From Schistosoma haematobium (taxonomy: Eukaryota > Platyhelminthes > Trematoda > Strigeidida > Schistosomatidae), in assembly GCF_000699445.3 (NCBI RefSeq), contig NC_067196.1, positions 81,086,364 to 81,150,363 on the forward strand: DNA of 64,000 nucleotides, given 5' to 3'. The position numbers were made by a program, and so were the translations under genes. Below are positions 55,901 through 64,000 of this stretch, in pieces; within the stretch, counting starts at the first letter, position 1, and every line of letters begins with the position of its first letter. Under the pieces are notes generated by a model. It had not been told where the DNA came from. It was given only the letters and a program-made list of their open reading frames with translations, and searched no databases.

Positions 55901-58360
55901 GCACAGGATACACATATGCCGATAAGAAACTGATCAATTGCAGTCATAGACATCAATGGAAAGATTCAAACAACCAATACAAAAATGAATGGTAGACATT
56001 TTTTCAGTTGTGTCACATGAGAAGTAACAGTTGGAAGCACAATTTATATTTCGTTATTTGAATATGATTCTATCTGATTGAGTTTTATTGTTATTATCGC
56101 CTCTCTGTTATTGTTTTCACTGGAACTCAATACAAAGAAAAGATAGACATTAGCCATTTTCGAGGCACTGATACACATTCACATTAAATTGATCTATACC
56201 ATTTTTTAAACATAAACAACATATAAGATGATGTGTTGAATCAACAAATACAAAGTAAATAAGTTAGAATAAAATAGAAAAACTGTTTCATGTTTTTCTA
56301 CTAATATGGAGTCATATAATAAATTGATTAAATAAAAATATGAGTTTGGTATACCATAAGGAGTGTATATCGCAACTGAAGTTGAACGCGAAACAAATGC
56401 TTCTAATCATCAAATATTATGAAATTCAATAAATTGGTGAGTGTAAAATGAAATACAAACACGTTTTTCTTAAAAACTTACAAGGTGAAATTAACTAAAT
56501 TAGCAATAAGTAAAAGGAGCATACGCTCTAAATAAGTTGGACGAAGACAACCAATTCCATCTGTACGAATTAAATAATAAATACGTCTTGGAAGGCATAA
56601 ATCTTGGAAAAAGAAACAGAGAAGAGAAATGTGGTTTAAAGAAGTACATAATGACGAATAACAACGTTATAAAATCAAAAATAATATCAGTTAGGGCAAA
56701 CACACTGTGGTCTATTGGTACAACTTCCCTAGTTAAGTAACATAAAAGTTTGTACACAAAAACTAAGTATAAAATGATGCATAAATTTTTTAAAGTTGAA
56801 TTATAATGGGAAATTTTTTACAACTAGTGACTTCTTAAGTTTAAGTAGAGATGGATGGGGGCTAGCACTGGAATCCAGGACGCGTTATTAGTCGTCGTTG
56901 GGACTCAGCAGTTTAATGTACCTGCGTCCTAGAGTTGATTTTCACTCTGGGAAAATCCAAACAGCCAATATGTATGAATTAAAATTCACTCCATCACAAA
57001 AGTCAGTGGTTTTTTATTTGATAGGCCATACTAATGTTAAATGAACACTTCGTATAGATAAATGTCAAGTTTAATCTCTTTAAAAAAATATGAGTTAGCC
57101 GACTAAAAAAAAATCAAACTGGTAACAATCAAAATAACTCACAATAAAAAAATGCAATATGTATGTGGTTGGGAAGAGTAGTACATTCTCAAAATCTATC
57201 TCAACGTGTTATGACGGGGCAGGTATTGAGGACATTATAACTTTGGTGACTATTTAAAGGACTTATTATCATTTACATTTTTATTGTATAATTAGTAGGT
57301 AACTGTACTATTGTATTTCTATATTCTCCCTATTGTAAGCTTCCACTAGATTTATTAACTATAGTTATACGATTTATTATTTGCTGTTTGAAGAAATTAT
57401 GAGATCCCCTAAATATCAGTCAATGGAACACAACGAAAAAACAGCTCAACTATTTCCAATGCATCCCAGACTCGTTAACCAAAAGGAGAAGTGGGAAATA
57501 CAATCTGAACGTATAAATGGGCTCTTTTGGCACGAAAACTAGAAATTCGAGTTTCCAAAACAAAATTACAAAAATAAGATATTTAACAAGTGATTTCTGG
57601 GGATCTAGCACCCCCAACATTATTCCTTAATTATTGCTGATTAATTATGTACCATTCTCCCCGTACTCTGTCACTTACGGGATGGTTGTATGTAGAAGTA
57701 TGATTTCATATGTGGCGCGTGTTGTGGTATGACAATTCATGTATGTAAACTAATGTGTTTGAGATATATTTTCCGGGTGCCTGAAATATTCAAAAAAAGT
57801 ATGACTACTCTGTTCTCTTGTTGAATCGAAGAGTGGAAATCAATGAACCAGCAAATTAGGATTATTCTCGGTTCAATTCAAAGTTTAAACTTGCCAGTCG
57901 AAGCATGTTATTAGTCAGAGCTTAGGGTCAATATAGTACGAACCGAAATAAAGTACGTGGGTGTATAAAAATAGTGGCTAGATTTCTGATTGGCAAATTT
58001 AGAAAGTGGTATCGATCAACGTCTCAAACATAACACAATGGGTGATGTATAATTATATAGGATTAATTTCAAAGAAAGCTAGAGGCCCCCAACCATGACA
58101 GCATCAGTCCATGAAGTCAGTGACTGTCGAACTAAGCCGCCTTGGTAGATGTAGACTAGCTGGTTGAGCCTAGAACGTTTATTTTGACCAATGATTGAAG
58201 ATGTTCCAGGATATGACCCAGAATATATATAAAATTAAGACTAAATATTCAACTCACCAATATTCCACTGACCCATATAATAAATCTCAACAGTTAATAT
58301 AACGCTCATAATTAGAAAGAAGATAGTGAATATAATCCAAAAAATCTGATTCCCATATAA
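43950..58360 (-). CDS. SID-1: SID-1/SIDT family transmembrane protein, C-terminal six exons (partial)
   Basis: Minus-strand exons 58258-58360, 56482-56602, 53822-53927, 49155-49265, 45538-45651 and 43950-44012 join with GT/AG sites in phases 1, 2, 0, 0, 0 to give 205 residues and a stop. Family landmarks, in order: FWIIF...[24 protein letters not shown]...[26 protein letters not shown] and [42 protein letters not shown], and the end [16 protein letters not shown]. These match the last membrane spans of SIDT1/SIDT2 and SID-1 over their whole length. The His pair in HDVWH is a conserved proposed zinc ligand of this superfamily and is present. The family mediates dsRNA entry or release and systemic RNAi, and binds cholesterol. 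The extracellular domain and first spans are not visible and probably lie beyond 64000. The introns are full of retroelements. Frames in other phases over these exons are shadows. Confidence 0.92.
44495..45185 (+). pseudogene. RTE-type retrotransposon remnant in SID-1 intron
   Basis: Heavily decayed plus-strand C-terminal region: a stretch like LTQLTSHAV, and later CRLYA, near GTTGGTAGATGCAGACTATA, corresponding to the HVGRCRL stretch of other copies. It lies in the last SID-1 intron, antisense to the gene. Ends in a tail containing ATATGGAAACTAGG, shared with 55195-55215. Confidence 0.7.
45191..45284 (-). mobile_element. Family C hammerhead fragment (C2)
   Basis: Read on the minus strand: GTATACCTTG, CTGATGA, a stem II region CTGCCAAATAGCAC with a changed base pair, then GAAACC. 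It resembles 14245-14321 but has lost stem II complementarity and the GTC. Next to the RTE tail in the last SID-1 intron. Confidence 0.7.
46870..46985. repeat. Fold-back arm relative of the 2038-2232 repeat
   Basis: Contains ATTGATGTTTAGGACTGCAG and ATTAAGTCACAAGGTTCC, both also in 2038-2232, but only one arm is clear here. Intronic in SID-1. Confidence 0.5.
47165..47575. mobile_element. Two family B hammerhead SINEs, head to head (B6)
   Basis: A minus copy (about 47195-47330) and a plus copy (about 47375-47560) face each other, as at 8708-9276. Both ribozymes are broken: in the plus copy CCCAGGA replaces CTGAGGA and GAAAT replaces GAAAC; in the minus copy CTGAGAA. The plus copy keeps a box A-like GGTTCAGTGGTCTAGAGG and a box B-like GATTTGAGTC. 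Intronic in SID-1. Confidence 0.8.
49846..50125 (+). mobile_element. Full-length family B hammerhead SINE (B7)
   Basis: The best single copy. A 5' head (GAAGACAATGATGTACGG) is followed by a tRNA-like promoter (box A region GGCTCAGTGGTCTAATG, box B GGTTCGAATC near 49966), the ribozyme (50000-50045) and a tail with CTTCAATTGACTCATG. Two short open frames over it are artefacts of the repeat. In the SID-1 intron, antisense to the gene. Confidence 0.88.
50000..50045 (+). ncRNA. Type I hammerhead ribozyme, family B, core intact
   Basis: Helix I GCAGTG (50000-50005), CTGAGGA (50006-50012), stem II GTCC...GGAC (50013-50027), GAA (50028-50030), stem III ACG-GT-CGT (50031-50038), cleavage C at 50039 in a GTC, and helix I return CAGTGC (50040-50045). 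One G/G mismatch in helix I is the only departure from the family pattern GCACTG / CAGTGC. Confidence 0.78.
50175..50375 (+). pseudogene. RTE C-terminal tail remnant
   Basis: The plus strand encodes pieces of the conserved RTE ending ([28 protein letters not shown] in shifting frames), then AGTAACAGGAGTAAGCAG. Related to 4796-4990 and 60525-60630. Intronic in SID-1. Confidence 0.75.
51030..51175. repeat. GC-rich dispersed repeat fragment
   Basis: A locally GC-rich block (ACGGGATGGGGTCGCTAACC, CTTTATCCGGGTTTGGGACC, GTAGCCCCCGGAAAG) stands out from its AT-rich setting. I believe it is part of a widespread invertebrate repeat, but cannot name it safely from the sequence alone. Confidence 0.4.
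51185..51494 (-). CDS. Unassigned open frame
   Basis: About 100 codons are open on the minus strand, reading [40 protein letters not shown] and [20 protein letters not shown]. It sits in SID-1 intron 4 of the visible part, next to an inverted pair of repeats (Z) that also carry a conserved short frame. Could be an exon of a nested gene or a mobile-element protein. Not recognised. Confidence 0.3.
51520..52575. repeat. Inverted pair of repeat Z, left copy split by an LTR
   Basis: The plus copy (about 51520-51750, resuming at 52106-52145) and the minus copy (about 52270-52575) share a diverged sequence with a conserved frame: [18 protein letters not shown] against [18 protein letters not shown]. 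Amino-acid similarity exceeding base similarity hints at a coding past. The right copy acts as the empty-site control for the LTR insertion. Confidence 0.65.
51751..52105 (-). mobile_element. Solo LTR with 5-bp target-site duplication (LTR copy 3)
   Basis: TGTTGTAACG...CATAACA has TG/CA ends, flanked by TATCT at 51746-51750 and 52106-52110. On the minus strand it matches the LTR at 33009-33416, including the TATA and AATAAA regions. No internal domain, so it arose by LTR-LTR recombination. Intronic in SID-1, same orientation as the gene. Confidence 0.88.
53543..53690 (+). mobile_element. Family B hammerhead SINE, 5' truncated (B8)
   Basis: Begins just before the ribozyme (GGATCGTGGATTCGC) and carries the full 3' tail (GGTCTAACATCAATGGG, AATCTCCACGACC). 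The tRNA-like promoter is missing. Intronic in SID-1. Confidence 0.85.
53562..53607 (+). ncRNA. Hammerhead ribozyme, family B, core intact with weak stems
   Basis: GCACTG (53562-53567), CTGAGGA, stem II GTCC...GGAC, GAA, stem III ACG-GC-TGT (one G-U pair), cleavage triplet GTC, and helix I return CAGTAC (one C/A mismatch). All invariant core bases are present. Confidence 0.75.
54120..54425 (-). pseudogene. RTE 3' fragment
   Basis: Minus-strand 3' UTR and C-terminal end (landmarks GTATGGCAACTTGGACCGATG complement, CTCTTTGTCTTCC complement, MAQNR region). A decayed relative of 40378-40990. Intronic in SID-1, same orientation as the gene. Confidence 0.75.
54925..55230 (+). pseudogene. RTE 3' remnant
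   Basis: Same subfamily as 44495-45185: both share ATGCTTGAGGTT, ATATGGCTCACAATCG and a tail with TATGGAAACTAGGGT. Strongly decayed. Intronic in SID-1, antisense. Confidence 0.7.
55595..55990 (+). mobile_element. Family A hammerhead SINE within a fold-back (A4)
   Basis: Inverted outer arms (ATTGATGTTTAGAACTCC... at 55603 and the complement near 55925-55965) enclose a complete SINE: a tRNA-like part (ACTCAGTAGCAAAGTGG as box A, GTTCGAGTCCCGG as box B), a ribozyme (55791-55831) and a 3' end GGATTCCACTGCTAGCCAC. In the ribozyme CTGACGA, GTCC...GGAC and GAAAC are intact, but the cleavage triplet is GCC instead of GTC, so cleavage is doubtful. Confidence 0.85.
56850..56970 (-). mobile_element. 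Family A hammerhead SINE remnant (A5)
   Basis: Minus-strand copy with a 3' side GGAATCCAGGACGCG complement and CTCAGCAG at the former core; the GAAA and stem II regions are changed (TTAGTCGTCGTTGGGACTC on the plus strand). Intronic in SID-1. Confidence 0.65.
57000..58084. other. SID-1 intron sequence without recognised feature
   Basis: AT-rich intron DNA between a SINE remnant and an RTE fragment. No open frame or repeat relative noted. Confidence 0.45.
58085..58225 (+). pseudogene. Short RTE C-terminal fragment
   Basis: About 140 bp similar to the C-terminal coding end of the RTE copies (a CATGAAGTCAGTGACTG stretch and a GGTAGATGTAGACTA stretch, as in the KSVTS...GRCRL region). Ends 30 bp from a SID-1 exon. 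Confidence 0.65.
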
Positions 58361-58364
58361 CTAA

Positions 58365-59720
58365 AAGAATTACAAAAGTAAAGAAACAAGAAAAACTAAT
58401 CTAAAATTTGCAAGTATAATTTTCCCTCATGCACGTACACATACACAAGCACCGATTAAGACTAAATGCTTGACATTACAATGTATTAGATATAGTCAGC
58501 AAGAAAACAATAACCTAAGATAAGTATGATAATAATAAAGTTACAAGACTGATGTTATTCTGACTGACTGAGAGGTGGTTTCAGGATTCAGGTACTGTAA
58601 AAAAGAAACCATGATACAACTTTAAGACTTAGGTTATATTGTGATTATTATTATTATTATGTTCCATAGGAAGCCATGTTAAGATGATCTTGTTTCGTAT
58701 TTTTATGTTCAAAGCCATTTCAAGTGTTTAATTTGAGATTCGATGTAGGCAACTTTAATTACAAACTCAATATCAGCTGAAGAACTATTGAAGACCAATG
58801 AAGATTAGATAGCAATTATGGGTTGGATTTAGAACATCACCCCCAGGATTAAACCTACATCCATGTTTTGGAGTGGGGAAAATGTCATTTAGTTAGAGTT
58901 CTAATCTAATGATTCACGTTTTCCAGTGTTGGTCTATTCAAGATAAAGTATTATTCTCATTTATGATGTAAATGATGAGTTACTATTCTATTGACCCTAT
59001 GTCACAATCCTTATGTAACAGATTTCTACTACCACGCTAAGAAACCAGATATCAAGTTAGTTACCAGCAAACGACCGTTAATAGTATGTCAAGGTGCTGT
59101 TATGGAGTCTTAGGGAATTGTCACGAGGAGGAGTACGTTTGGGCCATTGGAATTATTAACGGAATACTAATGGATAAATGACAGTGATAAGGTGTGGCCT
59201 ACTCATAACTGCAAAGGAGATCGACTAATTGGTGCAAGGATCCGTTACTTTACTACCATTGTACTATTTGTTCGATCAATTCCAACAATGATGACCGGCT
59301 CACTTTCACATATATCATATGGCCAGATTTTACACTTATAAATAGAGATTGATTTCAATTACAATTGATGAGACTTGAATTCTGAAGTTCTTCAAATAAT
59401 AATTTTCTGATTGCTTCCTAGCTCATTACAACTTTGACAGAGAATTAAAAAGGGTTAGAGATATAGAATATTTCCCTCGAAGGTTAGACTATGTACAGAA
59501 AACAAGATTACTTACAGGATTACGGGTGACCTTGAGATTTTAGAAGCTCTGGGGTAAGATCATAGGCTTGTTAGTGAATGCAATATTAAATAGATTAGAA
59601 TAAGAGATAAAAGTAGTTATTTTCCAGTCATTTTGGAATTTTATAAAAACCGCCGATTAATCAAAACATTTTTCTTAGTCATCTGGAGACATTTTTTCTA
59701 GAAACTGCCAATAATTCCCC
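58365..59720. other. Upstream SID-1 intron, nothing recognised
   Basis: I looked on the minus strand for the preceding SID-1 exon (motifs around YHVCPN, FQFDTxFM, RHPD) and did not find one. AT-rich with an ATT-repeat at about 58640. Confidence 0.5.
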
Positions 59721-59722
59721 AT

Positions 59723-59845
59723 TTTATTTATTTGAACATAAATATTGGTACAAAAGGGCACTGAATACATATGCGTCACACAAATCACTTGGTTTGTGTG
59801 TGGGCTGTGATACTGCCTGGGAGCCCAAACCGAAGCAGTAAGTGT
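59723..59845 (-). mobile_element. Mini-RTE: 5' head joined directly to 3' tail
   Basis: The left half matches the RTE tail at 32246-32315 (TTTATTTGAACATAAATATT, GGTACAA, GCGTCACACAA). The right half matches that element's 5' leader at 35910-35958 (GTGTGGGCTGTGATACTGCC, CCCAAACCGAAGCAG). About 3.4 kb of coding sequence is absent, leaving a non-autonomous element of about 120 bp. Confidence 0.7.
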
Positions 59846-60244
59846 TTGATTTTACGTCTGATGTTTTTTTAGATCTTCCTTTCTTTTAATACCACGACGA
59901 GATCTCCTCCTTAACAGGGACGAGAGAGAACCATCCATAAAGGACGGACTGACATGTGACTAAGTGAAAGACAATTTCCAAAGGAGTTCTAGAGGGCAAG
60001 TAAAAGAACATTTAAAATATAGATTACAGCCTATACCAAAAATTATAAATACGTCTGTTGTTAGCAATCACTTCAGTAGACGCTTCCCCAGTTTTCTTCT
60101 GCTTTTTGATTTGTAACTTGAGGGTTCTACGTGTTCAAGTGCCGAAGCCGTATGTCGTATTAGTGATAATCAAGTAGTAGACTTATCAGACATTCAGTGA
60201 TGAATTTTTATTAGTCTTTATTAGTATTATTATTAGTAGTATTT

Positions 60245-60345
60245 AAAGTGAATAGTGCTTGGTTCGAGTCCAACTGTGAACATCAATACTCGGATGCAAG
60301 TACATTCGATTGACGAGTCCGAAATGAGGCGAAATAAGTATCATA
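60245..60345 (+). mobile_element. Family A hammerhead SINE fragment (A6)
   Basis: The tRNA-like box B (GGTTCGAGTCC) is followed by a ribozyme region TTGACGAGTCC...GAGGCGAAATAAG. The core T of CTGACGA is kept but stem II is weakened (GTCC against AGGC), and stem III is lost. Confidence 0.65.
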
Positions 60346-60524
60346 TATTCGATTGCTATATACGACTAATCTATGCTATAAAAAAGTAGTTATTGATCAG
60401 ATTATTTAATGTTGTTTATAGTATATAGTAACAAATTTTTGAGATTTAACATGTACTTGTTAAGAAATGAAACGAAATACTTTGATCTTTAATTTAAATT
60501 AGAATAGTTTAGTTTATAAGAGAA

Positions 60525-60640
60525 AGACCAAAGAACATATTACACTGAGAAATGGAAACAGACATGAGAAGAATGGACAACAGTTGGATAGAACTAGAAA
60601 GAAAGGCCCAGGACAGAGTGGGTAAGTAAAGTAAAGTAAG
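60525..60640 (+). pseudogene. RTE C-terminal tail remnant
   Basis: Encodes [20 protein letters not shown] followed by RVG, then degenerates into a GTAAGTAAAG-type tail. Close to 50175-50375 and to the undeleted form of 4796-4990, so useful for comparing lesions. Confidence 0.8.
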
Positions 60641-61168
60641 TAAGTAATAAACATGTAATTCAAAATTAGCTATTAAATTGTTAAATTTAGTTATAATTTA
60701 TTGAACATTTAACAGAATATGAATTTAATCAACTTTAATCTCAAATTTAATTTAATACAGATTTATTTTATTAAATAAAATTAAGCTGATTTATTCATAG
60801 TAGATTGATACAATTTGATAATTATGATAAAATACCTTCTAGCTATAACTTTACTTGAACAATATAATTATAGACAATTGTGATGAGGGTATAATTTATG
60901 GACAACCTTTCAGAGATGATCCTTAAATGACTATGATAGTGTTTACTTTTAAGATTAAATGAAGATTATATATTAGTGTGAGGATATAGAACTATGAATT
61001 TGAGTTTCATATTAGGGTTGGGAAATTGAATAAAGGTTTTCATCATGAGCTGATATCAGTTCTTACAGCAAAATTCTATTTAACTAATTGGATGAATGAA
61101 TTTCGAGCTAAAATTCAAGATATGCCATCTTGAATTTGATTGGCTCGTTCATCTGTTATCCTCATCAC

Positions 61169-64000
61169 AGTCAGTCGGTAACAACGTAGAACTTCGTACG
61201 TACGTACATCAGTTCGAGTTGCCACACCACATTAGCACAAAGATGCAGTGGTCGATTCAAATCCCGTAGTGCTAGATGTAGTAAAATTATAAGCTGTAAT
61301 CAGAAAAATTAGGGTTTGAAGATGTTATTCAAGGATTATAATCCAGTGAAATAAATTTGGAAAGAGAAGAAAGAAAGGGACATGAAGAATTCAGAAGATT
61401 AGAATTTGGGAGAACACAAAGAGTGGATGCACCTGCGCCATTCCAAACGATTTTGAGCCATGTCATTCAGGGTCTCTAACCATCGGTTACTATCATCTCG
61501 CGGTCCCCAACCAGGTAGTCTACACCTACAAACATGAATCAGTCCACTTGTCACTGACTTCATGGACTTGGGCCATGTTTTGGTCTGACCGCTCCTAGCT
61601 TTCATCCAACCTACTCCTATACCACTGGACATCGCACATCGAGGCAGTCGGTGGCTGGGCATACGTAACACGTGTCCCAGCCATCTCAACTGATGAAGTT
61701 TCACCACTTCAATCGATCTGCCATCCTTACGTAGTACCCGTTTCCTAACCACTGCGTTACTTACTCGATGGTCCCAGGATATACTAGCAATATTTCGAAG
61801 ACACCTATGATCAAATACTAGTAACCTACGGATGTCCTCCACTCTTACCTGCCATGTTTCACTGTCATAAAGTAGGACGGGACGAACTGCTGCGCAGTAA
61901 ACACGTCCTTTGGTTGATAGACGGATATCGCGCATACGCCATAAATGACGCAAGTTGGTAAAAGCTAGTCGAGCCTTCTGTATCCGTGCTGAGATTTCCT
62001 CACACGCCAGACCACAAAGGCTGATGAGACTTCCAAGATAAGTGAAGCGATCGACACGCTCAATTACTTCACTCCCTATCATTAGTTCGGGTGTCAATGC
62101 AACCCAATCCTGAAGCAACATTTTGCATTTCGAAGGGGAGAATCGCATCCCGAACATGCTTGCATTGTTGCTTAGAGTGGTCAGACGACTCTGCATTTTG
62201 TCAGCGTCTTCACCAAATAAAACTATGTCATCAGCATACTCTAAGTCAACAAGTGAACCTCCTGGTAGAAGTTCAACCCCTGGAAATCTAGACGAGGAAA
62301 GTGTTATCTCTAAAAGTACGTCGACCACAAAGTTGAACAAGAATGGGGAGAGTGGACAGCCCTGACGAACACCACTTGAGGTAATCAATTCTGATGACAG
62401 TTCGCCATAAGCTCTCACTCTACCAGTTGTGTTCGAGTAGAGAGCCTTCATAAGGTTAATGTACTTCTTTGGTACTCCTTTCAGTGACAAACACTGCCAT
62501 AGAACCTCACGATCAATAGAGTCGAATGCTGCCTTAAGATCGAGAAATACTACCATTGTGGGGCGTCTGAATGTGTGTCTGTGTTCTAGAACCTGACGTA
62601 GTGTGAATATCTGGTCTATACAACCACGTCCAGGTCGAAAACCAGCCTGGTTATCTCTAGCCTGTTGTTCACGAGCTTTGGTTAGGCGTCGAAGTATCAT
62701 TGAAGCTAATATTTTAGACATTATATTTGTCAAACTGATTCCTCTGTGATTGTCACAAGAGGACTTTTGTCCTTTCTTATAGACTGGCACAATCAGTGAT
62801 TGAGACCAGTCAGATGGGATTACGTCCAGTTCCCAAATTCTACCTAAGACCTCGGTTAATCTCATTGATAATACTGGACCACCATCCTTAAAAATTTCAG
62901 GAGTAAACCTGTCATGGCCTGATGCTCTTCCTCGCTTTACATTTCCTATAGCTTTTTCAACTTCGTAAAGAGACGGAGGACCTACATTAACTTGCCATTC
63001 AGGTTGACTAGAGATCGTGGGAAACCGAAGTGTGGCTGAAGGCCAGTTGAACTGATCCCTAAAGTGTTCTGCCCATCGATCCAATCTCCTGGATTGAGAA
63101 TGTATAATATGTCCATCTTTCTCTGAGAGTGTTTCACTAACAGTCGGTTTCCTTAACAAGTCTGAACAATTGTTTGCTATTACCTATTGCCGCTGCCTTT
63201 TCCATCTCTCTTGCTTTCGCTACCCACCACTGTTCACGATCATTGCGTAGACTTCTTGTCAGCTTGCGCTTAAGCTGACTCCGCTCTTCATTATGTTCAG
63301 AGCCAGGTGGAATGAGTTTCCGAGCATCTATCAGTGAGATAGATGCTGCTGAGATCCAGTGTTTCTCCCTAACCTTGCGGTTTACCTTACTAGCAGATAT
63401 CACTGCTGTTTCCACAGCTTTTCGGATATCATTCCATGTTGCATCGGGGTGGGCATCACTTACATGGCTGCCTAACTGTTTTTCTAGTTGTTCCTGAAAT
63501 ATACTCTTAGTTTGACTATCATTAAACAGGACCCTAAGAGGTTTCATTGCAGTGTCTTTCTTACGTTCAGTAAGACGCAGGCAAATACGCGCTCGTACTA
63601 GAGCATGATCTGAATCTAGGCATGTGCTCCAGAATGAGCGAGTCTTCTATCGAGCCTCTCCATCGGTGGCTGATAGTCATGTGATCTATTTGGATCCAAC
63701 GTTGGGACGAATTAGGGGGTCGCCATGCCAAAAGATGTTTTTCCTTATGCTTAAAGTTAGTATTTGCAAGGAACAGGCGGTTATCTGAGCATAGCTGCAA
63801 CAGACGGTCGCCATTATCTGTTCTTTGAGCCACGACACCATAAGATCCACCTAGGTGTCTTTCTCTATCGCTTAGTTTACCTACTTGAGGATTAAAGTCA
63901 CCGGCCACCATTACTACATCCGAGCGCCTAGCTTTTCGGAGAAGGTCGGAGAGCTTTCTGTAAAACTCATCTTTTACATCATCCGAGCTGCAGTCAGTGG
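61169..64000 (-). mobile_element. RTE-type retrotransposon, nearly intact, running off the right edge
   Basis: A 586-codon minus-strand frame (63159-61399) covers the complete reverse transcriptase and C-terminal domain without a stop: QAGFRPGRGCIDQIF, VVFLDLKAAFDSIDREVLW, SSGVRQGCPLSPFLF, LEYADDIVLFGEDADKM (YADD at 62227-62238), FTYLGSLIS, WLGHVLRMPSHRLPR. Upstream, 63547-63137 and 63911-63567 hold the linker (NDREQWWVAKAREM) and endonuclease end (VAGDFNPQVGKL), separated by two frameshifts near 63640 and 63150. The endonuclease N-terminus is outside the window. The 3' UTR and GACTGACTG-type tail end near 61169. It is the youngest-looking element here. Confidence 0.93.

Noticed and set aside
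56500..56757. 85-codon minus-strand open frame considered as a membrane protein gene
   Set aside because: It overlaps a SID-1 exon (56482-56602) in another frame. The SID-1 frame has matching splice phases and family motifs, so this frame is a shadow.
58365..61140. Search for earlier SID-1 exons
   Set aside because: No minus-strand stretch with the expected motifs and splice sites was found, so the gene is reported as partial.
1..64000. CRISPR array, operons or phage-like regions
   Set aside because: Spliced genes, SINEs and non-LTR retrotransposons show a eukaryotic sequence. No regularly spaced short direct repeats were found.

Overview
This is a eukaryotic, AT-rich, repeat-laden window with long introns. 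It most likely comes from a schistosome blood fluke (Schistosoma or a close relative). The evidence is SINE-like repeats that carry type I hammerhead ribozymes of the schistosome Sm-alpha kind, RTE-type and CR1-type non-LTR retrotransposons of the kinds typical of schistosomes, and two spliced host genes. Nothing prokaryotic (operon, CRISPR, ribosome binding site) is present. The species cannot be told from what I can see.

Two host genes can be assembled from exons whose splice sites and reading phases all agree. (1) On the + strand, 24444-30352, a four-exon gene for a 277-residue FAM8A1/RDD-family membrane protein with a poly(A) signal at 30439. (2) On the - strand, 58360 down to 43950, the last six exons of a SID-1/SIDT family transmembrane protein, the family behind systemic RNA interference and dsRNA uptake. 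Its N-terminal exons are not visible and probably lie beyond position 64000. Several other open frames (2.55-2.89, 6.9-7.8, 10.6-10.8, 11.3-11.6 and 17.2-17.5 kb) may be exons of genes I do not recognise.

Layout: 0-9.3 kb holds hammerhead SINEs, several as fold-backs, and an inverted pair of RTE fragments. 9.3-24 kb holds unclassified repeats in direct and inverted pairs, three hairpins or palindromes with near-perfect arms, a hammerhead with all core elements present, and CR1 reverse transcriptase remnants. 24.4-30.4 kb is the FAM8A1-like gene with an RTE in intron 2. 32.2-39.7 kb is a minus-strand retrotransposon block: an RTE interrupted by a solo LTR, next to a near full-length CR1-like element whose ORF1 has a PHD-type zinc finger. 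40.4-42.5 kb has a truncated RTE and a second LTR. 43.9-58.4 kb is the SID-1 gene, whose introns hold at least ten mobile-element insertions including a third LTR with a target-site duplication. 59.7-64 kb has small repeats and a long, nearly intact RTE copy running off the right edge.

The most distinctive theme is the hammerhead repeats: three related families (called A, B and C here) and about sixteen copies, roughly half arranged as fold-backs whose arms flank or contain the ribozyme. I infer that the ribozyme hairpin may promote snap-back copying during reverse transcription.
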